From NCBI RefSeq assembly GCF_943193005.1, contig NZ_CALPCH010000010.1, positions 19,229 through 83,228 of the forward strand: 64,000 nt of DNA, in the 5' to 3' direction. This DNA comes from Pumilibacter intestinalis. Its GTDB lineage: Bacteria > Bacillota > Clostridia > Christensenellales > Pumilibacteraceae. The notes under the pieces were generated by a model. The model made no database searches and was not told the DNA's origin. It saw only the letters and a program-made list of their open reading frames with translations. Positions 21,533-31,421 of this stretch are shown one piece after another; within the stretch, counting starts at the first letter, position 1; every line of letters begins with the position of its first letter. A program made the translations under genes and the position numbers.

Positions 21533-21826
21533 GCCGGGATTGCCGCGCGGCTACGCCGCTCGCAATGACGGGTAACAGTAGCGGTTTACTTGTCATTGCG
21601 AGCGAGCAACGCGAGCGTGGCAATCCCCTGCATGAGAAAGGAACAGCAACTTTACTTGCTCCATGTTTGAGATTGCCGCGCTCACTGCGTTCGCTCGCAA
21701 TGACCGTTTATTCTCTCGGCTGAGATTGCCGCGCTCACTGCGTTCGCTCGCAATGACATTGGCGTAAGGCGTGCTCGCTCGCAATGACGGGGGGGGCGTA
21801 GGGCGTACTCGCTCGCAATGACGGAA
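21533..21826. repeat. palindromic intergenic repeat cluster 6
   Basis: Arms of the same family in both orientations, with truncated CTCGCTCGCAATGACG copies packed against the phosphohexomutase stop. Confidence 0.88.
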
Positions 21827-21834
21827 ATCCCCTA

Positions 21835-23334
21835 TCAAATCCCCGCAACCACTTTCAGTTCGGTGACGTCTGCGCCCGAGAAAGAGGAAAGAAAGGCGTA
21901 CAAAAATTTGGCTATGAGCGCAACGCCGCCGAAACGGTCGCTCTCCATGTTGATTACCATTACGGGGTCGTGCACGCTCATGCGCACCAAAAACCAACCG
22001 CCGGCGTAGTCGAGGTTGGCTCGCACGCCCTCGTAGTTGTCGGAAGCGAGTCGCACGGCTTCTTTGTTCGCGCAAAAATCGGTAAGTTTTTTAATGAGCA
22101 TGTTGCCGAATTCCGACCAGTCGGGCATGCCGAGTTTAATTCGCACCTCGCGCTCCTCTTTGGGAATTTCGAGGTCGGATATAAGACTCTTAAGGTCGAG
22201 CCCGCGCTGACGGAGCTGTGCCGCCTTTATCAAAAGTCTTGTAACCAAATACGCGCCGTCGTCTAAAAAGAAATTGTCTTTGAAAGCCGCGTGTCCGCTC
22301 GTTTCCATTGCAAGCGGCGAGAATTTACCCTCGCGGTTAAGGCGCACCGCTTCGTCTATCACGTTGCGATAGCCGCGCTTGAACCTGTGGTGCACGCCGC
22401 CTCTACGGGTTATGAATTTCGTCAGTCCGTCGCTCGTAACGCTGTCCGTAACTATAGCCGCGCCCGGATACTCCGAAAGCACCATATCGGCGGCAAGGGC
22501 TATAAGGCGGTTGCGGTTTATTTCGGTGCCGTCGCTGCTCACCACCGCGGCGCGGTCTACGTCGGTATCGAAGATTATGCCGAGGTCGGCGTTGTTTTCG
22601 GTAACGCAACGCGAAATGCTCTTCATTGCTTCCTTGTCTTCGGGGTTGGGTATGTGATTGGGAAACCTGCCGTCCGGCTCGAGGAACTGCGAGCCTGCTG
22701 TTGCCGCGCCGAGCGGACGAAGCACGCGCTCGGCAAAGAACCCGCCCGCGCCGTTGCCCGCGTCCACCACTATCTTCAAGCCGGTAAGCGGCCAGTCGCT
22801 GCCCGTTCCGCGGCGCATGTATTCTATAAGGTGGTTGCAGTAAAGTTGCATAAAATCGCGCTGATAGGTGCGCGATACGTTCCCCTTTCTGCGCCTGCCC
22901 GCCGCCGCGTAGTCGAGAATTTCGGATATATCCGCGCCCGAAAGCCCGCCCGATTTGGTAAAGAATTTGAGCCCGTTCATCTGCGATGGCATGTGGCTCG
23001 CCGTTATCATTATGCTTCCGTCGGCGTTCACGTCTTCGAAGCGGGTCATCATGAACATGGCGGGCGTGGAACACAGTCCGCACATGAATATATCCGTTCC
23101 CGAAGATTTGAGCGACTCCGCCGCCGCCGCAGTTATCCTATCCGCCGACACGCGCGAGTCGTGCCCTATTGCTATTTTGAGGTCGGGCTTCGCCGACTTT
23201 TCGGAAAGCCACACCACAAAGGCGTTTACTATGCTCTTTACTACATCGTCTGTAAGCTGTATTGAATTTTCGTCGCCGCTCGCAACGCCGCGCACGTCGG
23301 TGCCGCTCTTCAGTTTCTTTACGTCTATATCCAT
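21835..23334 (-). CDS. phosphohexomutase (phosphomannomutase/phosphoglucomutase family)
   Basis: This 499-residue alpha-D-phosphohexomutase interconverts 1- and 6-phosphate sugars. The catalytic phosphoserine is in ITASHMPSQMNGLKF; Mg2+ is bound by DTDVDRAAVVSSDG; the sugar-binding loop is METSGHAAF; the C-terminal phosphate-binding domain includes LDYAGGWFLVRMS. TASHMP instead of TASHNP is a small deviation. It is the last gene of the reverse-strand operon, 17 bp after aroK. Mannose-1-phosphate or glucose-1-phosphate supply is plausible; specificity cannot be decided from sequence. Confidence 0.88.
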   Translation of the reverse strand: MDIDVKKLKSGTDVRGVASGDENSIQLTDDVVKSIVNAFVVWLSEKSAKPDLKIAIGHDSRVSADRITAAAAESLKSSGTDIFMCGLCSTPAMFMMTRFEDVNADGSIMITASHMPSQMNGLKFFTKSGGLSGADISEILDYAAAGRRRKGNVSRTYQRDFMQLYCNHLIEYMRRGTGSDWPLTGLKIVVDAGNGAGGFFAERVLRPLGAATAGSQFLEPDGRFPNHIPNPEDKEAMKSISRCVTENNADLGIIFDTDVDRAAVVSSDGTEINRNRLIALAADMVLSEYPGAAIVTDSVTSDGLTKFITRRGGVHHRFKRGYRNVIDEAVRLNREGKFSPLAMETSGHAAFKDNFFLDDGAYLVTRLLIKAAQLRQRGLDLKSLISDLEIPKEEREVRIKLGMPDWSEFGNMLIKKLTDFCANKEAVRLASDNYEGVRANLDYAGGWFLVRMSVHDPVMVINMESDRFGGVALIAKFLYAFLSSFSGADVTELKVVAGI

Positions 23335-23351
23335 ATATGTATCTCGCTCCT

Positions 23352-23870
23352 TTATTTTTTATCGAATAGATTTTTTATTTTTTCGGTCGCTTCGCTCGCA
23401 ACCTCGTCTACGGTTTTGCCGTCTACGCACACCGTTATATCGGCGCACTCGTTATATAAAGGCTCGCGCTCGACAAGCAACTTTTTCACCTTGTTTGCCG
23501 CGTCGCCCGCAAGCAAAGGTCTGCCGGCGCCGTTGCCTACGTGCAAAGCGAGAGTTTGCTCGCTCGCCTTAAAATACACCGCAACGCAATGCTCGCGCAA
23601 AATCGCGCGGTTTTCGCTCTTTAGCACAACGCCGCCGCCGCACGATATAACCGAGGGTTTGCCCGCCGCGTAGCTTAGCGCGTTCGTTTCGAGCATTCTG
23701 AAATACGTTTCGCCGAACCGCTCGAAAATTTCGCTCACTTTGAGCGAGGAATGTTTTTCTATCTCCGCGTCGGTGTCAGTAAACAATAACCCGAGCGCAC
23801 GCGCCACGCGCCGCCCCGCGCTCGTCTTGCCCGAACCGGGCATGCCGATTAAAGCTATGCTTTTACGCAT
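23352..23870 (-). CDS. aroK: shikimate kinase
   Basis: This 172-residue P-loop kinase phosphorylates shikimate. It has the P-loop GMPGSGKTS (about 8-16), the Mg/shikimate motif DTDAEIE, the shikimate-binding arginine in FRMLETNAL, CGGGVVL and the lid-arginine region NGAGRPLL. ATG at 23868-23870 overlaps the aroQ end by 8 nt. It is part of a compact shikimate operon. Confidence 0.95.
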   Translation of the reverse strand: MRKSIALIGMPGSGKTSAGRRVARALGLLFTDTDAEIEKHSSLKVSEIFERFGETYFRMLETNALSYAAGKPSVISCGGGVVLKSENRAILREHCVAVYFKASEQTLALHVGNGAGRPLLAGDAANKVKKLLVEREPLYNECADITVCVDGKTVDEVASEATEKIKNLFDKK

Positions 23871-24303
23871 TTTTGAGTTTGTGCGCCGCCGCGTGAACGG
23901 CAAGCGAGTATCCGAACGCGCCCGCGCCGCATATCACGGCAGACGCGTAGGGCGAAATCACAGAGCCGTGCCTGAAATCTTCGCGAGCAAACACGTTGCT
24001 TATGTGCAGTTCCACCACGGGGCAGGAAAGCATTTTCACTCCGTCGGCGATTGCGTAGCTGTAGTGGGTGTACGCCGCGGCGTTTATTATAACCGCGGCG
24101 GCTTCGGTATACGCCCTGTGCAAAGCCTCCACTATTTCGCCCTCTCCGTTATACTGCGAAAACTCAACGGCATAGCCCTCTTCTTCCGCAACCTTTTCCG
24201 TTTGTTTGCGGATATCCGCAAGAGTGGTCTTGCCGTAAATATTCGGTTCGCGCACTCCGAGCATATCGAGGTTCGGTCCGTTTATCACGAAAATTTTCTT
24301 CAT
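23863..24303 (-). CDS. aroQ: 3-dehydroquinate dehydratase, type II
   Basis: This 146-residue dodecameric-type enzyme performs shikimate step 3. INGPNLDMLGVREPNIYG has the conserved Asn-Leu and the catalytic Tyr of the lid. NAAAYTHYSYAI replaces the usual NPGAYTH. VVELHISN, FRHGSVISPYASAVICGAGAFGYSLAV has the family His/Arg and Gly-rich end. It starts 2 bp after the aroE stop and overlaps aroK. Confidence 0.95.
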   Translation of the reverse strand: MKKIFVINGPNLDMLGVREPNIYGKTTLADIRKQTEKVAEEEGYAVEFSQYNGEGEIVEALHRAYTEAAAVIINAAAYTHYSYAIADGVKMLSCPVVELHISNVFAREDFRHGSVISPYASAVICGAGAFGYSLAVHAAAHKLKNA

Positions 24304-24305
24304 GT

Positions 24306-25088
24306 TTATTTGCCCTCCGCAAGTTTCTTTTTTACGTATTCGGCAAGCTCCCTTTTTGCTTGCAAGTCGAATTTTCGCTTTCTCCAAAATTCGTGCGCGG
24401 CTATCGCCTGCCAAATAAGCATGCCCATGCCGTTGCGCGTTTTCAATCCCGCCGCGCTCGCCTTAGCCAAAAACGGCGTTTCGGGCGGCGAATATATCAA
24501 ATCGTAGGCGTATTGCGCTTTGCCGAAATCGAGTTCGGCAGGCGCGGACTGCTCGCCGTTAAGCCCCGCGCTCGTGCAGTTTATCACCGAGTAGAACTTA
24601 TTCGGCAAGTCGCGCACAGCCTTTACCTTTCCGCCCTCGAGCTTTTGCGCGTTTTCGTAGGTGCGGTTAAAAACGTATACGTTGAGCACCCCGCGCGAGT
24701 TACTAAGAGCTTCGGCAACCGACTTTGCCGCGCCGCCCGCGCCGAGCAACAGTATATCTCCTTTCGGCTCGCCGAACGCCTCTATATAATCGCACAAAAA
24801 ACCTTCGGCGTCGGTAGACGTTGCCGCGCAATCGGCGCAACGCACCGTATTTATAGGTCCGCTCGCGCCCAAAATTCGGGCAACGCTCTCTTTGTACGGC
24901 TTGGTTACGTTAAAGCCATCGTATTCGCCGATTAACTTTTTCACCGTTTCGTACAGATTTTCGGGCGGAACGTCGGCAACGCCGTACTCGCAGTCCTCGC
25001 CGAAAAATTCGAATATCGCGGAGTGAAGCACCGGACTTAGCGAATAACTTATGCCCTGCCCGAGCACGCAAAACTTTTTCGCGCTCAT
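24306..25088 (-). CDS. aroE: shikimate dehydrogenase
   Basis: This 260-residue NADP-dependent enzyme reduces 3-dehydroshikimate. The substrate domain has YSLSPVLHSAIF and NVTKPYKES with the catalytic Lys. The Rossmann loop is LLGAGGAAKSV, with NRTYENA for NADP selectivity, then NCTSAGL and NGMGMLIWQA at the end. ATG at 25086-25088 overlaps the aroA stop by 4 nt; longer open frames upstream lie inside aroA and are not real. Confidence 0.95.
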   Translation of the reverse strand: MSAKKFCVLGQGISYSLSPVLHSAIFEFFGEDCEYGVADVPPENLYETVKKLIGEYDGFNVTKPYKESVARILGASGPINTVRCADCAATSTDAEGFLCDYIEAFGEPKGDILLLGAGGAAKSVAEALSNSRGVLNVYVFNRTYENAQKLEGGKVKAVRDLPNKFYSVINCTSAGLNGEQSAPAELDFGKAQYAYDLIYSPPETPFLAKASAAGLKTRNGMGMLIWQAIAAHEFWRKRKFDLQAKRELAEYVKKKLAEGK

Positions 25089-26347
25089 GAGAACAACCTC
25101 CAAAAATCGGGATAGCTCACCGCGGCGCACTCGCCGCCTATAACCGAGCCGCCCTTTTCGCTCGCCGCCAAAGCAACCGCCGCGCTCATTGCCATACGAT
25201 GGTCGCCCTGCGCGTCGAACGCGCAACCGCCGCGCAATCGCGCATTCCCGCCCGATATTATCATACCGCTTTCCGTTTCCTCGGCAGTCGCACCCACGGA
25301 GCGCAACAGCTCGAGCGTGCGGGCTATGCGGTCGCTCTCCTTTACGCGCAGTTCTTCCGCGCCCGATATCTCGCTTTCTCCGCGCAAAAAACATGCGAGC
25401 ACCGCAAGCACGGGTATTTCGTCAACAAGCCGCGGCATCATGCTTTTGTCTATTTTATACGGTTTGGCTTGTCCCAATCCGCGCACCGTGACAGTGCCCG
25501 TCTTTTCGCCGCAAGCCGCATTTATATCGGTTATTTCGTAGTCCGCGCCTATTCGGTCGAACACCTCTATAAGCCCCGTGCGAGTGGGATTTAACCCCAC
25601 GTTGCGCACGGTAACCTCGCCGCCCGTAATAAGACCGCACACGAGCGGAAACGCCGCCGAAGAAATATCGCCCGCAACGAGCACCGAAACCGCCTGCGGC
25701 ACTTGCCCGCCGCACAGCCGTATTTCGCCGCCCGACCTGAAAATATTCACCCCCATGCTCTCGAGCATGATTTCGGTGTGGTCGCGCGAAATCTCCTTTT
25801 CGCGTATGCGCGTTTCACCCTCCGCGCCGAGAGCGGCGAGTATCACCGCGCTTTTCACCTGCGCCGAAGCCACGGGCATATCGTAGTCTATGCCGTGCAA
25901 TCTTCCTCCTTTTACGGTGAGCGGCGCATGCCCGTCCGTTCCCGTAATTTTTCCGCCCATAAGCTCTATGGGCGTTATAATGCGTTTCATGGGGCGGCGA
26001 CTGAGGCTATCGTCGCCCGATATAACCCACTCGCCGCGCTTCGCCGCGAGCAAGCCGCCGAGCAACCGCATTGTAGTGCCCGAGTTGCCCGCGTACAAGT
26101 TTGCGCTCGCAAATTCGGGGTTGCCCGTTATGCTCGCGCGGTCGCCGTTAAGCTCTATTTGCGCGCCGAGCTTTCGCATGCACTCGAGTGTGGAAAGGCA
26201 GTCTTCGCCGCATAGCATTCCGCGCACCTCGCTCTTACCCCGCGCCGCCGCGTTAAACATAAGAGCGCGGTGAGTAATGCTCTTATCGGGTGCGCATAAA
26301 AGTGTGCGCGAGAATTTTTTTATCGGGTCAATTCTGATTTCCGACAC
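25085..26347 (-). CDS. aroA: EPSP synthase (3-phosphoshikimate 1-carboxyvinyltransferase)
   Basis: This 420-residue enzyme joins shikimate-3-phosphate and PEP. It has APDKSITHRALMF at the N-terminus, AGNSGTTMRLLGGLLA (PEP binding), SLSRRPMKRII, the substrate-binding SAQVKSAVILAAL and the C-terminal KESDRIA and DAQGDHRMAMSAAVAL motifs. The start is GTG at 26345-26347 with AGGAG 9 nt upstream. It begins inside the end of aroB with a 20-nt overlap. Confidence 0.96.
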   Translation of the reverse strand: MSEIRIDPIKKFSRTLLCAPDKSITHRALMFNAAARGKSEVRGMLCGEDCLSTLECMRKLGAQIELNGDRASITGNPEFASANLYAGNSGTTMRLLGGLLAAKRGEWVISGDDSLSRRPMKRIITPIELMGGKITGTDGHAPLTVKGGRLHGIDYDMPVASAQVKSAVILAALGAEGETRIREKEISRDHTEIMLESMGVNIFRSGGEIRLCGGQVPQAVSVLVAGDISSAAFPLVCGLITGGEVTVRNVGLNPTRTGLIEVFDRIGADYEITDINAACGEKTGTVTVRGLGQAKPYKIDKSMMPRLVDEIPVLAVLACFLRGESEISGAEELRVKESDRIARTLELLRSVGATAEETESGMIISGGNARLRGGCAFDAQGDHRMAMSAAVALAASEKGGSVIGGECAAVSYPDFWRLFS

Positions 26348-27428
26348 GCGAAAGTTCTCCTTTGTTTATAAGCGCGTTAACCGCTTTACTATAAGCGGAA
26401 CAAAACTCCGTTGCCGAAAATTCGCTTTCAAACGCCTTTCCCGCGCCCGCAAGCCCTATTACGGATATTTTCCCGTTCGAGTTCTTCTTATCGGTCTTAG
26501 CCGCCGCCGTGACCTCCTCGGGCGAAATATTCGGCAGTGCGGGAAGCCCCGCGGCACCGAGCAGTTTGCCCGACTCGGCGGCAAACTCGGCGTTCGTATC
26601 CGCAATTGAAAGCATCTCGAATTCTATCTTCATGCCGAGAAGAACGTATTCGCCGTGACTGTATTTGTGCCCGTCGCACTTTTCGAGCGCGTGCCCCACG
26701 GTGTGCCCGAGGTTGAGAATTTTGCGCGTTCCCTTTTCGGTAAAATCCTCGTCGGTGATTTTCTTTTTGAACCGCGCCGCTTTCTCCACCGCCTTTTGCG
26801 CGGCGAGCGGAACGCGATTTACAAGCTCCGCGATATTTTCTTTTACAAAGCCGTAAAGCTCCTCGCACAAAAACGCGGTTTTTACAAGCTCGCCCAAGCC
26901 GCTCCGCCACTCGCGACTCGGCAGAGTGGAGAGAAGTTCGGGGCATATTATTATGCGGCTCGGCATTTTGAAACTGCCTATCATGTTTTTGTAGCCGTCG
27001 AGATTAACGGCGGTTTTGCCGCCTATCGCGCTGTCTACCTGCGCAAGCAGAGTGGTGGGCACGTTGCAAAATTCCACGCCGCGCATGTACACCGACGAAA
27101 CGAAGCCTGCTATATCGCCCGTAACTCCGCCGCCGAAAGCCGCCACTACCGCGTTTCTCGTCATGCCGCTCTCCAGCATGGCTCGGCAAATTTTTTGAAC
27201 CACGGCGAGCGTTTTGCTCTCCTCGCCCGCATCGATTACGTACACGTTGTTTTTAGGAAGCAATTCGGGATAAAGCCGCGCCACGTTCTCGTCGGTTACG
27301 GCAAAAAGTTGATTGCCGCCCGCCGCGCGAGTCACAGCCTTTTTTGCGTCTTTGGCACTGCGCACGAACACAAGTTCGTTGTCCGTTCTCTCGGTTACGC
27401 TCCCGTAGCAAAATTCGAGTTCTTTCAC
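26328..27428 (-). CDS. aroB: 3-dehydroquinate synthase
   Basis: This 366-residue, NAD- and Zn-dependent enzyme converts DAHP to dehydroquinate. It has AFGGGVTGDIAGFVSSVYMRG, PTTLLAQVDSAIGGKTAVN, the Zn ligands in the GLGELVKTAF, LNLGHTVGHALE and HGEYVLLGM regions, and a helical C-terminus. The GTG start at 27426-27428 forms a GTGA overlap with the aroC stop and has AAGGAG 6 nt upstream. Confidence 0.96.
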   Translation of the reverse strand: MKELEFCYGSVTERTDNELVFVRSAKDAKKAVTRAAGGNQLFAVTDENVARLYPELLPKNNVYVIDAGEESKTLAVVQKICRAMLESGMTRNAVVAAFGGGVTGDIAGFVSSVYMRGVEFCNVPTTLLAQVDSAIGGKTAVNLDGYKNMIGSFKMPSRIIICPELLSTLPSREWRSGLGELVKTAFLCEELYGFVKENIAELVNRVPLAAQKAVEKAARFKKKITDEDFTEKGTRKILNLGHTVGHALEKCDGHKYSHGEYVLLGMKIEFEMLSIADTNAEFAAESGKLLGAAGLPALPNISPEEVTAAAKTDKKNSNGKISVIGLAGAGKAFESEFSATEFCSAYSKAVNALINKGELSRVGNQN

Positions 27429-28573
27429 AACGCGCTCCTTTTTCTCATCTCGGCAACGCGCTCGGATATCGTGCGGAAATCGTCGCCGCCCGTAACTTTC
27501 ATGAGTTCGTCGGCAAGCGCGAACGCAACCGCGTTTTCGGCAACCACGCCCGCCGCGGGCACGGCGCAGTAGTCGCTGCGCTCGGGCGCGGCAACGGTCT
27601 GTTCGCCGCTCTTTATATCCACCGTGCGCAAGCCCTGCATGAGCGTGGGTATGGGCTTTACGGCAACGCGCAAAACTATGTTTTCGCCGTTGCTCATTCC
27701 TCCCTCTATGCCGCCCGCATTGTTGGTGCGCCGCACTGCCTTGCCGCCCTCGCAAAACATTTCGTCGTGCACGCTCGAGCCGAACAGGTTGGCAACCTCC
27801 GCGCCAAGCCCCACCGAAACGCTCTTTACCGCCTGCACCGACATAAGGTGCATGCCAAGCACCGCGTCGAGCTTGCGGTAATACTGCGCGTAACTCCCCA
27901 CTCCCGCGGGAAATCCGCTCACTATTATTTCCGCTTCGCCGCCCGCAGTGTCGCCGCGGCTCATGCACTCGTCTATCTTTTTTATCATTGCCTTTTCGGC
28001 TATGTTATCGAGGCATCGCACCTCGCTCTTGTCGGCAAGCTCGTTGAGCCCCTCCGCGCTCTCGGGGCAAACTCCGCTCTTAACGCCCGCAATGTTCGTT
28101 ACGTGACTGCCTATCGTTATGCCCAAATCGAGCAACATACCGCGGCACAACGCGCCCACCGCCACGCGAGCGGCGGTTTCTCTCGCGCTCGCGCGTTCGA
28201 GCACAAATCGCGCGTCGTCAAACGCGTACTTAACGCAACCCGTGTAATCGGCGTGACCGGGGCGCACCGCGGTGAGAGCCTTTGCGGCGGGCTTTCCCGT
28301 TACGGGATGGGTGTACTCGCGCCACTTTTCGAAGTCGCGGTTTTCCACAAACAGCGCGATGGGGCTTCCGAGCGTGCGCGAACCGAACATGCCCGAAAGA
28401 ATGTGTACTCGGTCGCTCTCTATCTTCATCCTGCCGCCCCTGCCGTAGCCGAGCTGACGGCGTTTCAGTTGGTCGTTTACAGCCTGCTCGCTAACCGTTA
28501 CGTTAGACGGAAAGCCTTCGAGCACGGCGGTAAGCCCTATTCCGTGACTCTCTCCCGCGGTAATGTATTTCAT
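27425..28573 (-). CDS. aroC: chorismate synthase
   Basis: This 382-residue, reduced-FMN-dependent last enzyme of the shikimate pathway has GESHGIGLTAVLEGFP, RRQLGYGRGGRMKIE, RPGHADYTGCVKY, ASARETAARVAVGAL and RRTNNAGGIEGGMSNGE. Its ATG overlaps the tyrA stop (ATGA). No DAHP synthase or chorismate mutase is in the window. Confidence 0.97.
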   Translation of the reverse strand: MKYITAGESHGIGLTAVLEGFPSNVTVSEQAVNDQLKRRQLGYGRGGRMKIESDRVHILSGMFGSRTLGSPIALFVENRDFEKWREYTHPVTGKPAAKALTAVRPGHADYTGCVKYAFDDARFVLERASARETAARVAVGALCRGMLLDLGITIGSHVTNIAGVKSGVCPESAEGLNELADKSEVRCLDNIAEKAMIKKIDECMSRGDTAGGEAEIIVSGFPAGVGSYAQYYRKLDAVLGMHLMSVQAVKSVSVGLGAEVANLFGSSVHDEMFCEGGKAVRRTNNAGGIEGGMSNGENIVLRVAVKPIPTLMQGLRTVDIKSGEQTVAAPERSDYCAVPAAGVVAENAVAFALADELMKVTGGDDFRTISERVAEMRKRSAL

Positions 28574-29391
28574 ACGCTTTTTTCTCCGAGTTCTATCCTC
28601 TTTTGCCGAGCGGCGGCGAGAATATCGCGCAGTGCGCCGTAGTCCTCGCCCTCGAGCAGTTTTTTCATTTTTTCGAGCGACTCGGTAAACTTTCCGAGCG
28701 ACTCGAGGGTGTTTTCGCGATTTAGCCTGAAGACCTCCGTCCAAAAATCGGGATTACTGCACGCTATGCGGGTGCTGTCCAAAAATCCGCTCCCCGCTAT
28801 GTTCACTCTTTCGCCTATTGCCGCAAGACTCATAGCGTATGCGCACATGTGCGGCATGTGGCTGTAGTCGGCGGCGAGTAAGTCGTGTTCTTTTGCCGAC
28901 AGCACCACGGGTTTCGCGCCCGCCGCGCTCGCCATTTCTTTCACGAACTCCACGTCTGCGGGCAAGCTGTTTTTATACGGCACAACGCAGTAGTATGCGT
29001 TTTCGAACAGGTCGGCGCGAGCCGCATGCAGTCCGCTCTTTTCGTTGCCCGCCATGGGGTGACCGCCCACCACTCTGCCCGAGAGCCCCTCGAGCATGCT
29101 CTTTACGCTTCCCGCGTCGGTAATTATCGCGGTATTGCCCACAGCCTCGTATACTCGCTCGGCGGTTTGTTTTACCGAGTCGAGCGGCGAACATATCACC
29201 ACGCAGTCCGCGCCGCGCAGGTTCTCTATTGCACGCACCTCGTCTATATATCCGCGCGATAGCGCAAGTTCTTCGGTTTCAGGGCTGCGCGAACAGCCCC
29301 AAACGCGGTATTTGCCCTTGAGCGCGAGCGCGAGCGAAGCTCCTATAAGCCCCAACCCCACAACGGCAACGGTGCGCTTTTGTTCTACCAT
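28570..29391 (-). CDS. tyrA: prephenate dehydrogenase
   Basis: This 273-residue NAD(P)-dependent oxidative decarboxylase of tyrosine synthesis has an N-terminal Rossmann domain with VVGLGLIGASLALALK. ITDAGSVK and GGHPMAGNEKSG contain the conserved active-site His. The C-terminal helical dimerisation domain has YSHMPHMCAYAM and GFLDSTRIACSNPDFW. No ACT domain is present, so feedback by tyrosine may act elsewhere. The start overlaps the upstream DUF2207 gene by 7 nt. Confidence 0.94.
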   Translation of the reverse strand: MVEQKRTVAVVGLGLIGASLALALKGKYRVWGCSRSPETEELALSRGYIDEVRAIENLRGADCVVICSPLDSVKQTAERVYEAVGNTAIITDAGSVKSMLEGLSGRVVGGHPMAGNEKSGLHAARADLFENAYYCVVPYKNSLPADVEFVKEMASAAGAKPVVLSAKEHDLLAADYSHMPHMCAYAMSLAAIGERVNIAGSGFLDSTRIACSNPDFWTEVFRLNRENTLESLGKFTESLEKMKKLLEGEDYGALRDILAAARQKRIELGEKSV

Positions 29392-31352
29392 CTGCCGCCG
29401 CCTCCGCCGCCGAAGCCGCCGCCCGAAAATCCGCCGCCGCCTCCGCCGCCGATACGCCCGCCGCTGCGGGAAGACGACGAAGGGCGCGAAACCGCCGCCG
29501 CGGAATAGGCGCGGTAACTGCTTCTGTAAAGCCTGTTGAATATTATTACGTCGAATACCGATACTCCGCGGTAATACGTAGGCGGCTCGAGGGTGAGATT
29601 TTTGAACTTATCTTCCCATATATCCGAAACCCCGAGCACGTTGGCGTAAGGGAGAATATCGTAATAATACTGCGGGTTTTCTTCGAGGAGAGTTTCCAAC
29701 CTGTCTTTTTCGGCAGTTTGGAGAAAGTCCTTAAATCCGAGAACTTCGTTGAGTTCCGCCGAATAATACTTCGTTTTGCGCGCAATGAGCGGAGCTATTA
29801 AGCAACTTAAAGCAACCGACGCAATGAATATAATCGTTGCGGGAACGGATAGCACGTCGCGGTTCGTAACAAGCAAAAGGTCCAAAGAGAAAACGGAAAC
29901 TACAATTCCAATGCCTATAAGCGCAAACCATCGCGCGGCAGGACTCATTTTATACCACCTGTACACCACCGACGATATACCTATCATGCCTATCGCAACG
30001 GGAAACACAGCCACAAAGCCGAACGGATTGACGTACGATTTGCTCACCATAAAGCCTGTAAGGAGCGTAACGAGTATGGCGTACGCAACCGTGAGCACTC
30101 CCATGCCTATAGACGCCACGCGAGCCTTGTTGTCGTAAAGTTTGCCCGAATACTTGCTCTTTACGGTGGTTTGCACGCACTGCACAGCGGTGTACATCTT
30201 GTTTTTGAGCACGGAAGTAGTCACCTCGTCGCCGCGCGAAAAAATCTTGTTGAAAAAGACATACTGATATTTTGGCAGTCCCTCGGGCGGGTCGCAAAGT
30301 TTTCTCAACTTGAACGCGTCCGATTTTTTGGTTTTGGGCTCTTCTATTTCGAGGTAGCCCATACTCGCAAAGTAGAATATAAGCGAGGTAACGTCGCTCC
30401 CCTCGCAGGAGCGGTCTATAAGGTATCCCATATCCACGGGGTCCATGGGCAAATCTTTCTCGCCCGCGTTTGTGTGTTTGGGCGGGTAATAATTTGTTAC
30501 GGGCGCAAGCGGCTCGCTTTTGCCGAGCAAGAACTTAAACATTACGCAAAGCCCCACCAAGAGCAGACCGCCCAAAAGCACGAACCAAACGGTGCTCTCG
30601 GTATAAGTTTTCGAAAACGCGCCTTTGGGCATGTGGTAATAAAGCGTAAGTCCGTTATATGCGTTAAGTTTGCCCACGCCGAAACTATACTCGCTTTTTC
30701 CCTGTCCCGTAGCCTGCGGCGAAACTACGTTGTCATCAACCGCGTTAAGCTCCGAGCCCCACTCTCCGTAAAAATATTGCGGCTCGGCGTTGGTTTGGGC
30801 GGGCAGTTTTACGCTCACGTTCGCGCTCATTATTTCGCAAGTCCAGCCCTGACCTATGGCGTTAATTACGAGCGCGTCGGGATAAACCGCGTGCTCGGGA
30901 GTTATCATCGTGTATTCTATGGTGCAACCGAGCGTTTTTTCAAGCGGCACCAAATGCTTTTCGCTCCCCACGCGCACCCGCATTATATCCGAACCTTGAT
31001 ACGAAATTTCGTATACGTTCGAAAACGCGGCGGCGTTGTAAACTTTTAAGTCGCGGATTTTCTCGCCGCTTCCGAGCGGCAAATCGCGATAAAAGCCGTG
31101 GCTGTCGTTATAACGCTTCATTCCGTATTCGTCGGTATACGTTCTGTTGAACTTAAACTTATACTCCTCGATTACGCGCACGCTCCTGTCGCCCGCGCTC
31201 GCGTCTATACTCACGTTTAAGTGCTCTATATAGTAGCCGTCGTCCGGCTTTTTGTTTTCATACGGATTGCCGCCGCTCGAACAGCCCGAAAACGCTAAAA
31301 AAGAAAACGCTACGGCAAGCAGTAACAACGCTACAGAAAATTTCTTTTTCAT
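29385..31352 (-). CDS. DUF2207 membrane lipoprotein with Gly-rich tail
   Basis: This roughly 655-residue membrane protein has a lipoprotein-type signal peptide (KKKFSVALLLLAVAFSFLAF, lipobox ending FSGCSS) and an extracellular DUF2207-like beta domain (about 40-240, with YRDLPLGSGEKIRD). One membrane helix follows near 265 (VWFVLLGGLLLVGLCVMFKF), then a cytoplasmic part and three or more helices near 410-500. The tail is a glycine-rich segment ending GGGGGGRW. Together with the LemA gene upstream this matches the common LemA-DUF2207/TPM pairing at cell envelopes. ATG at 31350-31352 has a better-spaced GAGG than the ATG 12 nt earlier. Its coupling to tyrA is unusual. Confidence 0.85.
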   Translation of the reverse strand: MKKKFSVALLLLAVAFSFLAFSGCSSGGNPYENKKPDDGYYIEHLNVSIDASAGDRSVRVIEEYKFKFNRTYTDEYGMKRYNDSHGFYRDLPLGSGEKIRDLKVYNAAAFSNVYEISYQGSDIMRVRVGSEKHLVPLEKTLGCTIEYTMITPEHAVYPDALVINAIGQGWTCEIMSANVSVKLPAQTNAEPQYFYGEWGSELNAVDDNVVSPQATGQGKSEYSFGVGKLNAYNGLTLYYHMPKGAFSKTYTESTVWFVLLGGLLLVGLCVMFKFLLGKSEPLAPVTNYYPPKHTNAGEKDLPMDPVDMGYLIDRSCEGSDVTSLIFYFASMGYLEIEEPKTKKSDAFKLRKLCDPPEGLPKYQYVFFNKIFSRGDEVTTSVLKNKMYTAVQCVQTTVKSKYSGKLYDNKARVASIGMGVLTVAYAILVTLLTGFMVSKSYVNPFGFVAVFPVAIGMIGISSVVYRWYKMSPAARWFALIGIGIVVSVFSLDLLLVTNRDVLSVPATIIFIASVALSCLIAPLIARKTKYYSAELNEVLGFKDFLQTAEKDRLETLLEENPQYYYDILPYANVLGVSDIWEDKFKNLTLEPPTYYRGVSVFDVIIFNRLYRSSYRAYSAAAVSRPSSSSRSGGRIGGGGGGGFSGGGFGGGGGGRW

Positions 31353-31421
31353 AAAATATCCCATATCCTCGTTATACCGAAATCGGTCGACTATCCGCCA
31401 ACCGATTTCTTATAATTTCGT